Origin: Pyronema omphalodes
Lineage: Eukaryota > Ascomycota > Pezizomycetes > Pezizales > Pyronemataceae
Length of the DNA: 64,000 bases
Reading direction: 5' to 3'
NCBI GenBank assembly: GCA_024516155.1
Contig: JAJJXM010000042.1
Location: 124,001 to 188,000 of the forward strand
Below the pieces are notes generated by a model. The model was not told the origin of the DNA and did not search any database. It saw nothing but the letters and a program-made list of their open reading frames with translations. The position numbers were made by a program, and so were the translations under genes. The stretch's first letter is position 1; each line of letters begins with the position of its first letter. Positions 30,397-42,500 of the stretch are shown in pieces.

Positions 30397-33313
30397 ATGG
30401 ATACTGTTACAACATGTCACCGCTCAATTTCTGGTTCACCGGATTGTGGTTCACCCGAGGTTTCTGCACTTTCAGAACTTTCAGTACCTCCAGCACCTCC
30501 AGCAAGTTCGGTACTTTTGGAATCTTCATCCCGTTCGTCCCCCTCGGCCCATTTGTCAAATTTGGTACCTCTGTCACCCTGGGTTCGCAGAAACTCTATC
30601 GAACATTGCAGTGACCTGCATCGTCAACTTCTTCAAGCAAGCAAGTCGGACACGACATTATACAGAGTACATCCATCGTCTGAGTATTCGATTTATATAG
30701 AAAACCACGATGGAAGGATCAAACGGTGCTGCAGTACACCAGTTGGAATGTCACTAGCAGGACCACTATCCAGGGTAAAAGTACCGATTAACGGGCCTGT
30801 GACCACTGGATGTGCAAGGCATTCTAGGTATACATCTTACTTCAGGTCGTAAATATGGTCAAGATACTGTCTCTAACTATAATCTACTGACAGATCAGCC
30901 TTGGATCTTCAGGATGGTATTTCAGGAATTGGCCAGACATCCCTTGATGAGCTCCGCTTTGCTACAGTTGTACACTTACCTCGCCTTCCTCGGGCTGCTC
31001 TCATTGCTCGCCCTGCTACTACGTCTCCGATCATATACACCGGGCACAAATCCCACAACCCAAATTTGGTTCACGATGTTATTCATGATGACATGTCTTC
31101 CCTCGAGGCGGACCATGCGGACCAGCTGCAGATCGTCGCTGATGAAGCAAGTCAATCCGACGGTAGTAATACCCAGCCAGTCTCGCCCAGTGACTGTTCC
31201 ACGGCCCTGTCAGATGACACGAAGGGGGAGACAGAATTCACTCAGATTCCAGAGGTACAGACCAGCACGGGAGATTTTGCGCCACTGCAAATCGTCACCG
31301 AAAATAGTCATGACTCGGACCCGGAAAAAGTGGAGAAGGCTTCCCTAGTATCCTCCAAAATCTTAGGATATGAAGGTTCCCATGGCTTCCAAGACTCTCA
31401 GGGTTCCACCGACCACGGCGGCGGCGTTTGCACCACCGATAGCCGAGATGCCCGCCCGCCACTCCATCAGAATGCAAATTGGAGAGCCGCCGTTGAACGC
31501 GTGTTCCGTCGGTCAAACGGAGCCAATACTCATGCCGCCGCTCCTGCTGTCATCAAAGCGTCTTCTGGAAGGAATGGGAAGGGCACGGCCCACAGACGAG
31601 GTTCACGGAGACGAAACCCCACAGCTGCACTACCTAAGGCAATCGATCCAAGATTGCAGAAACGTCCAAGTTTGTTTTTTCGGTTGCTGAACCGGACTGT
31701 GCGACAGGAGGAGCAATTAAAGAAATCCAATGTTGGGTATCAAAAGCTTCTACCGGGTACTACCGGTGTGTTTCATTGGCCGTGGGCGAGCACGGTTTTC
31801 CAGAAAGCATCCTCGATGGTTCGAACCCGTACGCCTTACAGTGGAGAACCAAGTCCTGCGTTGGTGGATGAGTTGTGCCGGTATTTCGGTTCTGATGAGG
31901 TCAGGAAGCAGCTCGTCATGTTGCTAACGGAGAAGCCAAGCAAAGGAAAGGAGGTTGTGATTCACCATCCGATTAATTTATACCTCATATCGAAGCGATA
32001 TATCAAACAGGAGCAAGAGCGGACATTTTCGGGTCGGCCACCACCACGCAGTAAAAGGTCCTTCTCGTCGCTCCGAGAAGCTCGGCTTTGTAGCGGCAGC
32101 GGAATGCGAGTTTTCAATAGAGACGGGAGCGACTGGAAGTTGCTTGAGTTTAGCAAGGCGGCCGATCCACGTATTGGCGATGGACAGCTGTCAATTTCCG
32201 GTGAGTGATCTAAAAACTCCTGCGCATAACAAATCCCACCCACCGAGGGATGTAGTCGTCATGGTGATGCTGACGAAAAGTGTGTTTCGCATCGGATCCG
32301 TAGATCTTTCACCGCAATTAATAACAACAGCAGCATCAACCAACCGTCGGAGTTCCACAAAAAGTTATGCTTCTATGCGGCTATCGGCAGGTCCGCTGGC
32401 GATCCCCGCAAGGAGCAGTTCGAAAAATGCCCGCACGGTCATAAGGCCGTACGCTGCTGCAAATCGCAATTATACGCCTACCAGACGCGTATCCAAAGGT
32501 ACCATTGGTTGGTCCGGAAGCATCGTTGAGCCACCATATAATGGGGCAATCGGCGATGGGCCTGTATCCCGGGAAATGATGGTCGACGAGGTTGATGAAG
32601 CAGTTTGCAACTTAAATATTGAGGACTTTGATGGAGCGTATGAATTCTACGATATCGACGATAGATATTCTGAAACGATCTGCGAAGACGATGGACTCGA
32701 CACAGTTCACGAGGTTAATGAAGTTGAGGTCGACGTAAACGTGGATGAAGCAGTTGACAAAGTCACAATGAACCCCAATGACGACAACACCACCACCTCA
32801 TCCCCCCTATCATCAACAAGGAATAGTAGCTGGGGTTATGTAGATCCCGAAAGCCTAGTGAACCTAGGGGACTTTTACGCCGATGCCAATGTCATCGCTC
32901 CCGGTAGTGCACCTTTATCCTCCGCGGCCTCCGCTCTTTCCTCCGAACCAAGAGATTCAAAGGGGAATTCGCAGGGGAACGATGAGGACTCGGAAACAAC
33001 TACCCACGTCGTCGCTAGTGGCTTGTGGATCGGTGCTCTACAAACAATGCAGGAATACGAGGATGAGGCTGTTCATAAGGAAAATAAGGCTCGCAAGGCA
33101 AGTGAGGCCTCTCGGTCTATTAGATCAAGGGCTAGCAAAACATTTTCGCGGAGAAGTTTTTCAACTTTCAGCAAAGGGAGTTCCAGAAGAAGCTCAAACG
33201 CCGAGGGGTACGTGGATGAGGAGCTTAAGGAGGTTTGTAAGATGGCCATGATGTCTGCTAGTGTTCTAGAGAGCAGACGAAACGGTATGTGGGAGATTGG
33301 AGGGTACAGATGA
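30397..33313 (+). CDS. Large Ser/Asp-rich hypothetical protein
   Basis: Predicted join(30397..30827, 30894..32200, 32304..33313), 915 aa, introns of 66 and 103 nt. I do not recognise it. Exon 1 is Ser/Pro-rich. Exon 2 holds the only folded-looking part, around residues 330-400 (LVDELCRYFGSDEVRKQLVMLL, HHPINLYLISKRYIKQEQ), between basic low-complexity stretches (RRGSRRRNP). Exon 3 has a strongly acidic region (VDEVDEAV..EVEVDVNVDEAVD) and a Ser/Arg-rich tail (SRSIRSRASKTFSRRSFSTFSKGSSRRSS) followed by EELKEVCKMAMMSAS. Intron 1 has GTATAC..CTGACAG with a clear branch site. The intron 2 acceptor at 32303 is preferred for phase and a CTGAC branch site, but two further AGs near 32329-32332 also keep frame. 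Probably a largely disordered regulatory or scaffold protein; no function assigned. Confidence 0.6.
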
Positions 33314-35209
33314 ACATCGGAACACTCTACGAGCGACGATGAAAGTGGGGTGACGATGACGAGTGGTCATGGGATTGTACAAACTGTTTAGGGTAGAGCA
33401 ACAAATATTTAGCTTTATGATACACGAGTGGAGATGTTTAGTGGTTAGTTTTTTTTTCTGCCGAGGGAGTTTTTGGCATGTCGAGGTTTTAGAATTAAGT
33501 TGTACGGTAGATGAAGAGGTGGCTACGTGTACATGTGGAGTAGTAGTTTTTTTCTGCCTTTGTGGAGTAATTTTTTTGCGGGGTTACATGATACGGTGGT
33601 CTGGTCTGCGGTGTAAGCTTTCTTTTTTCTCCCTTATCGGAGGCCGAGGTGGTGCAAGTTGATAGTGTCTTTTTGTAGTTGTAGCTCTTGTAGCGAAAGA
33701 AAACTTTTCCTCCTCCATGACTCTTTGAATGCTTTAGTATTGGTCCTAGATAGTAGAGACTGTGTCGTGCCGGCGTGAAAGTTGAAATTCTTTTTCTGAA
33801 TTGTGATGAAGGACGAACGAACGTAAGAAAGACGGCATATATACTCCGTATCAAGTCTACCGTTGCGCCTACCCTAATGAATTGTTTACGCACAACTATT
33901 AGCAGAAAAAGCAAAGAAAATATTACTAGTGAATAAATCGAGGCAAGATGGAGTTAGACAAGCACTAAAGATTCAATTTGTTGAGTCCTGGCATATATGT
34001 ATCTGGAGTAGCTATGTTAAACTGTGAGCCACGCTGCAGAGTGGAGTATGCATGGCATGAAAATATCGGATAACCAGGATACCAAAGCACGTAGCGATCC
34101 TTACCATGCTCTGCACAGTGCAGCCCTTTGTTACAATGGGCCTGTACAGCCTGTAGAGTGTCACCGCTATCTGCAGATTTCAAAGCTTGCAAACCTTAAC
34201 AGGCTTGTTTAGACAGTTTAGTTCACCAAGGTAGACGCTGCGGTAGATACTAGGAAACAAACTGCTTCTGTATGCGTCCTTCCGACACATCCAAAGGTCC
34301 TCGACTGTATGTATCCACAGGGTCCGCTTGGCATAACCATGGTTCGGGTCAAGAAAGACTTGGTTTTAGGGCAACTGGGTATATTAACCACGCCGCAATC
34401 ATCATGTCTTACAACAAGATACCAAGACTTTTCATTCTAAGTCAGAGTAGACGGCATGTAGATCGTGGCTTTGCCTTACACAAAAGGCTGAGTCGCATTG
34501 AGGTTTAGTAAAGGAAAATAAAGAAGTCAGAACTTGAATCATACAGTGTAAATCCTGGAAATCATGGGGGTGGCAAAAGCTGCCTACGGGCTCAGCAAAA
34601 GATGAGCAGAAGATGATCGAAGCTTGATGATGATTTACATATGTATATATAAAGTCGTTTAAATTCATGATGTGTAATGGTATGAGGCCATGATTGGTAA
34701 GGTTTTTTTCGGGGTAGGAAAATGATTGGCAATCATATTTATAGGATAGGAAAGACTTTAATGGATAGATTATATAGTCCACAAATAGCCATATATGTAT
34801 CGATCATGTTCTGTTTGAGCATCGACGTTACCGTATGATGATGATGCTGATCCTGATCCTGACGCTGACTGACCGATGAGCACAAAGTAGAGATCGTCCT
34901 GTCATAATGAAAATGATACGTATATGTTAATCCATCAGTTTCTATTCCCCACCGACTATGATGCTGCTTATTTTCCGTGACGAAGGCTGGAAATAACGAT
35001 ACCTTATGTTACCTTACCCTTACCCTTCCTTCTATCCATGACATGACATGATTCTACGGAGATGATGATGCTGTAAATAATTCCTTGGCCGTGATGGAGG
35101 TCAGTGTATGCAGGTATTGTTTTTTGCCGGTTTATTCGCCAGGGTGGGTATTGTTGCGTACCTAGCCAGGATGTTATGTGGCATACCGGAAGGCACACAG
35201 AGGGTGCTG

Positions 35210-35252
35210 AGCCCTGGGAGCCCTGGGGGCCCTGAAAGCCCTGAAAGCCCTT
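35210..35252. repeat. Short GAGCCCTGG/GCCCTGAAA tandem repeat
   Basis: Five 9-10 bp units (GAGCCCTGG, GAGCCCTGG, GGGCCCTGAAA, GCCCTGAAA, GCCCTTA). Confidence 0.6.
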
Positions 35253-38200
35253 ACATCCTTACCATGGATATACTTCCAGACCGCCTGAAAAGACCAATCC
35301 ATAGGTCATGGTACTCTAGTAGAGTAGAGTGAAGGAAACCCTGGCATGCGCGAAGACCCAACCCTAGGCCTCCACTCTAGGGTAGGTTCAAGAGTGGAGG
35401 TGAGTTTCAACTTCCGAGGACCCTTGATTCCATTTCGCATTTTTTTGTTTCCGTACTTAGACCCTACATAAATTACTTTCTCAGCTAGCGTCAGGCCTTG
35501 GCCCTAAATTCCGAGGGTCCTAGACTCATAGCTACTTTGATATGGAGGACTTTGATGTCTGCGCTGTGGTAAAGTAGCACTTAGGTGAGGACCCTAGATT
35601 CCGAAAAAGTGCCCTGCATGCTCGAGGTAAGGTAACAAACCCTAAGGCCTAAGTTTATCAAGCTCTTAGGAAAAGTGAAGGCCGGAGAATGTGTACCCAA
35701 GTACTTAGGTTAGAGCCTGCCTGTACTTGTAAGCAGAGTATTGTGCACCATATGGACTCTACAGTGTACTTTGGGACTCTGAAGGGGTGAAGAGCTGCGC
35801 ATGCTCACCTGTAAGCGCGCATGACGCTGTGGCGTTGTACTGGCGAGTAAAAGGAAAAAACTTAGAAGAAGCTTATCTTACTCGTCTGTTTTTACGACCA
35901 TTTCATTCGCGGGAGATGAGTTAGCTTCGTTAAGATTCTCGTTAGGGTTTGAGGAGCCACGGATCAGATTGTTCCTACGCTGTTCCTACGGTCACTAGGC
36001 ATTGGTATCTAGCCCTTTGAAGTTTAATTAGACGTTTGAAACGATGCGAAAAAAAAACTAGGGACTCCGTGACAATTGGGGATAATGAGATCTAGACCGT
36101 GAAAACCGGCGAAGCAGCATGGCGAGAAAGTTTTTTTTTTTCTGCTTCATCCGATAGCTAGACCAATGGACCAGGAAAGGATGAATGGTGATTTCGCTAT
36201 CCTTCATCTCTTACTCAAGTTTATCTAACCCTGGCATGTACTTTGTAACTGCTTAACTCCCCTTCCCCTCTTCTAAGACACGCACACTACACCATCAATC
36301 GGGGATCCCGGGGAGCCCATCATCAGCGTCAAGGGGATATCACACAATTGGCATAGGCGAACCTCGATTCCGATTTCGAAGCGTGAAGCGTGAAGCGTGG
36401 CCGACCATAACGGCCGTCCTCCCGCTCCCTAAGCTCGCCTCCTTACAAGGCGGGGGTCCCGTCTCATCTGGCCTGGACCCTTAGCAGAGGCTCGTGATTA
36501 CTTCCAGCCACATCTCGCCATCTTGACCATCCTCTTCGCGGGAAAGAAGCGGGACGGAGGCGGACGGGATGGAAATTTCAGGGTCTTCGAAACCAACTAT
36601 ATCCTTCTTCAAGCCTTCGTCATCAAGAAAACCAAGGGTGAACCCAGCGTATTAATGTTTCGACGTTTCTGCTTTAGGAAGCGTAGGAAAGGGTCTCATA
36701 AAAGAAAACTACTGTACCAGTGGTACCTGCATATGAACGACTTTACCCCAAGCCTGTCCTGTCACCCCCGAATCTATGTACCACTCCCGCTATGTACGGA
36801 ATCCTTAGACTATCCTCAACAAAGCAGTCCCTATCTCAAGATCCAATCCCCCGATCAATTATGATCAGGATGGATGGATCTAAATTCTCACCGCTTATGA
36901 AATGACATCCTGCAGTAAAAATTTTCCGATGTCAAAAATGCGCCTCGTGGTCATAGGGGTAGATAGGGCCCAGCTACCAGCCATCGTTTTCGTTTTTCCA
37001 TAGAGGAATGACGAGATGAACAGAGATTAACTTTTTCTTCCTGATGTGCGGGACTTGCAGGAGGTCATTTTGTGATATGGATGGAATATGGATGGGGTTG
37101 AAGATGCGAGGGAAAGATTAGCTATTGCAACTGGAAATGATGATATTGGGCCCCGTGTGTAGCATGTGTAATGCAAAGGAAAGGAGAGCTCGCCGAGGGA
37201 GGGGTATTAAAGAAAACACCATGATAAGAATTCGTCTTGAAGAACCCTAGAGTAACGAGCCCAAAAGACGAATGAGCGTGACCTCCAGTGGAGCGGTGGA
37301 AATGAAGAAAAGACGTACACTGGCGCGACGAAAAGACGAAACTTCCTGTAGGAAAACGCAGGAGAACGAACGCGGAATGCCGACGACGCAATAACGTTAT
37401 GAGAAGGACAGCAAAAGATGCATCAAAAGTCTAAGGGTAGGGTCAAGTCGCAAACCATACAAATGATAACATGCCTCATATGTATAAAGAAGTCTAGAGG
37501 TTAGACTCCAGAATTAGGGAGAGACGAGACGAAACCATCTGTAGGCAGAGGTAGGTGCACGAATGCCTCATGGTGCAGGAGCGTAAAACATGAGATAAGA
37601 CGTGCTCTGCGATTCTGGAGTCTGGAGTCCTGGTCAAAACGCAAACTTTTCACTTCGGCAGCGCTTGAGATCAAAAGCAAAGACCAGCAATGTGCTTCTA
37701 GAGAAACACATCGTGCGTAACCTGTAGGCAAAATTCATACGCATCCGTAGGCAACAGGCACATCATATTACCCCAACGGTCTGCTCTAAGGCAAGACGAG
37801 CACCAAAGCGCAAGACCGCGTGAAGTGTGGTGAAGTAGTGAAGGTTAGAGTAGTTATAGACAACACTTTCTTTGAAAACGAAATTTTATATTTTCGCGGG
37901 TCTCGCGGGTCTTCACGGATGTTCCTTTCCATAGCACTTCATGGAGGTCTAGACACCTTTAAAGACTACTACTCCACTCTAGAGACCCCGTGGAAGGCTA
38001 CAGGCTACGAAATAGCTGCATCAAACTTCTAACTTCAAGACACCAAACAGCTAACCAAGGACCCTGACCAACCGTACCAGTGATTGTTTAAGACATGCAT
38101 TCAACGCTTGCGAAGAGAGATCGCGAAGACAAAATAAGACTGGCTTTTCGGAATGCTATGGTCATGCGCATTTCACTACAAGGCCACGAAAATTCCACGG

Positions 38201-38838
38201 GCACTGTGCGGTGCCTCCACTTTATCTTGTGGTACCCTTTTTAAAGTAACAGCGTCATAGAACCCCATATACAATCTTCTAGAACCTCCTCTATAGTAGG
38301 GTACTGCGCCGTATGTGTCCTGATACATACATCATCGCTTCATTTGTATGTAGTCCTTCGCACGTTACGTTGATTAGAAACTCAACCGATGACGCCCACT
38401 ATCACGACCAGTGGCTGTCACGAGCGGATGCAGGGCACTTCCCGGCCAGGGTCCAACGCCAGACCATACAGGCCAGGCCAGGGTAGTCCCAGGGTACCAC
38501 ACCATGCCCAGTATTTGAATAGAAATCTTACCCGTACAACTCTCCGCAAAGCTTCCTATGTACGTCATAGCGATAGCCCATAGTCCCCAGGTAGGGTAGT
38601 CCGCTGACGAAGATGAGTAAGGAAAGCAATGAGTATTTGGGATTGGAATTTGGGTCACCGTTTTCTTGTCCATGCCTCGCCTCACGAAGCTTTACCCTTT
38701 CACCGCCCCGACTTCTGCCACCGACACAGTAGAAACATGCTCGGCGCCGTAGAAGGAGTAACGAGTCGAAATCCACCCTACTGAAACCTCCTGCGACGGG
38801 ATTATCAATCGGTTGCCAATCTTTTCTCGGGCTTACAA

Positions 38839-39521
38839 ATGTCCAATCCCACCGCGTCCCATTTCATCCGTTGTCGCATCGAAAATTCCGAACTCTACAT
38901 TCAAAAGTACGTCGGTGGCGTTGATGGAATTTCTCCGAACTCTGAGCTCATCCGTTATGCCATCGTGCTCCTTTAGATTGTCGCCTTCCCGGGGCTGGTG
39001 GGGGCAACCACGGGGCGTCCGCGTTCCCTGGGCTCTTCGGGCGGCTCTCTAGTGTATGATGACAGGAAGCCCAAGAAACGATGTGAACCAAACGGGCCCG
39101 GATGATTTTGAAATTCACAGTGTCTTCGTTTGAGGTTTCGCTTATTCGGTTATTCGCCGAGTTCGCCACAAGCTTTTACCACCACCTCTCCACTCCGAGG
39201 GCGCACGGAGTTGCTCATGCGAATGCTCGCTCGTTCGTCGGGATCATCAGAATGCTTATGCCGGCCGTCAAGGTGGCTATGTGGCCGATCTTCAACTCAC
39301 TACTAGACTCGGTTGTGATGAACAGACATACATACTCCATTTTTGTTCAGCTGATACAGCTATCGGCGTCATCGATTGTCATGGAAGAGATAATCTTTAG
39401 ATAATTCCTTTGTTTCGTTGCAGAATCTTCGCTTTTCAACGGGTCTGAGATAAACTTCGGGCCGAATAAAGGATACGATGACTTCGGTGGCCTTCCCTCC
39501 GGTCCAATTGAAGGACCTTCA
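38839..39521 (+). pseudogene. Possible decayed or multi-exon gene fragments
   Basis: Several short plus-strand stretches read like protein but lie in different frames separated by stops. ATG 38839 opens 45 codons (MSNPTASHFIRCRIENSELY..). ATG near 39057 opens NDVNQTGPDDFEIHSVF. A frame around 39230-39400 reads QNAYAGRQGGYVADLQLTTR. An exon-like segment 39424-39521 (LFNGSEINFGPNKGYDDFGG) is bordered by TTGCAG and GTATGA. I could not join them by consistent phases, so a relic or an unresolved intron-rich small gene are both possible. No family recognised. Confidence 0.2.
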
Positions 39522-42500
39522 GTATGAAAATTGATGATCCATATGATGCTTGAGTACCTGCAACACCACTCCACAATATCGTGACTCTCAATCAAAGCCC
39601 GTCGCTCGTCACCACTCAGAACGCCTCGGTCGCTAGCCCTTCATTTTTTTTTTTGTAGCAACATAATTTCTCAAGCGAAAAATTTCACCTCCGTAAAATT
39701 CTTCTGAGACAGTCCTGGTTGTGGCCCTTAGAATTCGAAATTTTCGGATTAGAGATTTTCGGGGGGCGGGTGTATGGTGTATATCTAAGGCGGACCATCA
39801 GGGGTTGACTCCCAAGACTTCTTACTGACGTCGTTGTGCGCTGCTAGGTCGGACGGTTGTGTCGGATGGTCAAGTGTGGGAGTGTCGGTCGGCTTCTTCT
39901 CTGCCACCCTGCCACCTGTTGCCAGCCTTGTTCCCCAACCACGAGCATTCTGTGTTGTGGCGTATCATTCAGCATTGCTAACCTATTATCCAATCATCTG
40001 TTTGCAGTGACATGACAATGACATAGAGCGGTGCCCTAGATGTGGCTGAACGTAGAGTGCCCCCCCAACGTGATGTGGCTAGTAAACACCTATGGTTGAA
40101 GGGCTAAAGAATAGAACCTCCCTTTCGCGCTCTCGCACTGCTGGAGGAGATAGAAAAGTAGGGGGAAGGTAGGGTTACACTATATATAGCCTGTGGAGGG
40201 TGTCCCCCAAAGAACAAAAGAAGCGTTGGAGATACCCTTCCCGCCCCCCACACCCCTGTCAAGTTGTAAGATTTTGACTTTACTAGACCTTGTCACCACA
40301 CAACTAAAGTGCCGACGGACCCCCCGGACCTACATTCGGAGAAATCATGTCATATGACGTAGATTGCACAGAGTCGCCTAGTGATCATTAGCTTCATGCA
40401 AACTGCAATATGCAGCAGGGGACAGAGTATCTAGCTCAGCCAACCCAAAGTAACCTTGTAACTTTACAACTTTGTATGGTGGAGCCCCAGTCAGCCAGTA
40501 AAGTTGTGATTTGGCCTAGCTTGAAACGGTTAGTATAATAATACGAACGCTGCTTTAACGAAACGACACAAGTAGTCGTTGCGACCTTCGAACAGCAAAC
40601 AAACGGCTAGGCTGAAAGCAAAAAAAGGAGAGAGAAATAAGCGGGGGGACCCACAGCTGCTGAGATGGATCGGCGGTAAACCGAGAAATTGACAAAAACA
40701 AGCGCATAAGCGATCGGCAATTTCTTTTGGACACTCTAAACCCCCCACCCTCCGAGAATTCGAACTGTTACCCACCTAGCCGGCTGCAGTGATAACTCCA
40801 CCATATTCCCACCGGCACGGTGAGCATCAAGGCTGAAATTCTAATCCCAATTCCCGTGATCCTGGGGTATGGGAGAACCAGTAAATACCGTAAATTCGTT
40901 TGCGATCCTGGGGCTCGGGGATACTGGGGAGTGGATATTCCGGCGGAGTGTCAACAAGGCTGCATTTTTCCGAATCCCATCCGGTAAATTATCATTACCG
41001 TGTTAGGGGTATAAAGAGGGGGGCCCTTGGCGGAAACGGCCTATTTATTAGAGATTTTCCATCGTAGGAGTTGTGTGGTAATGAATACATGAACCGGTGC
41101 CCTGTACGTAGGTGTACGTAGGTGAACTCAATTAATTGTGATAGTAGGATGCCGTAACTATTGTGTTGGCTACAGATTTGCGTTCCACTGGCTATCATTC
41201 CTCTGATTGCAATAGTGGAGAGTAGGAGAAGCATCACAACACCATGGGCTGCCCACCCCCTGGCGAAACTTTGGCACCGAATATGAGAGTGTAGCCACAC
41301 CAAATTTGGTGAAATAGCCACAACTCGTCAGCGCGTTTAACACAGACGCACCCCCGCCCCTGTTGGAAATGCCAATCTGCAGTGAATTTAGGCTGCTAGA
41401 ATGACAGACTGAGTTAGCTGTGGCTGGTATACCCCTAGATCAACCCCCTGCTGGAACTGTATAGTGAAAACCGGCTGCCAGACGAAGGGATAGAGGGCGT
41501 CAATAAAAACTGATGGACTGTAGATCTTCGGTTTGACTCCTTCGGGCTTTCTCCTTTCGAAGGGACAAGGTCTGATAAAAGTCAGGCAAAGTCGGGCAAA
41601 TAAGAAAGCCGAATAAAAATAGATAAAATGTGGAGATGTATATACTCCAGAAGCACTGGCTATTTGTAAGTTTTCTTACGGTCATGGTTGACGATGATAC
41701 ATTCCGAACAGGAAGCTTACAGATAGAATTCGACGAATGCGAATAATGAATCAAGGGGAGGGTTCATGCCGCATGAATCGAACTACGATAGTAGTCACTT
41801 CCGGGTTCATCCCGCCATAAATTCCGGTGAGAGACTTCAAAGTCTATAGTGGATAAGGGGTGTAGAATATCAATTTGGAGCCTGTGACTCTTGCCAATTC
41901 CGTGAGCCAACGCTTTCTGGAACTTAATAAATACCGCGAAGAATGGGGACCATACTGTCGATTTATCAACTGAAAGTCTGGAGCTGAGGAGCTCGGTGCC
42001 GTTTTCGACTCGGCAGTTCTTATTCGGTAAATTTGGATTGCTCCGAGATATGCCAAGAGAAAAATAAAGCTGATAAGATTCCGTTTTGAAGATCATAATG
42101 ATGTTGACGGACTGATACGGATTAAGTTTTTTCTGATCCGTGGTCGCGACTCAACCCGTCTCTCCTTGATGAATCCATGATCAAATCTCAGAGAAATCCA
42201 GTCATGTAAAGTTCAAGATCAATGATGAGACCACATGTTTCCTCCTGGGCGATATACCGGCCAGCCCTGAGCCCCCCAAAATTGCCAGCACTGTCACCAC
42301 TGTTTTTTGCGTGCTCCCCAGACTCCCCCTCAGATACAGAAAGATCGGCACGCACATGCACAGGATGATCGTCGGTGCTTCTAGCTCCCGCTGCTGAAAC
42401 GAATGAAAGCGATATCTGCGGACACGGTGCGCATACGATTTGAAGATGAGAAGCCATGGCGTATAGGTAGTGAATCGGGTGAAGGCATTAAACGACCGCG

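Noticed and set aside
40740..40800. tRNA-like T-arm (GTTCGAATTC) on the minus strand
   Set aside because: No matching acceptor stem or D-arm can be folded around it.
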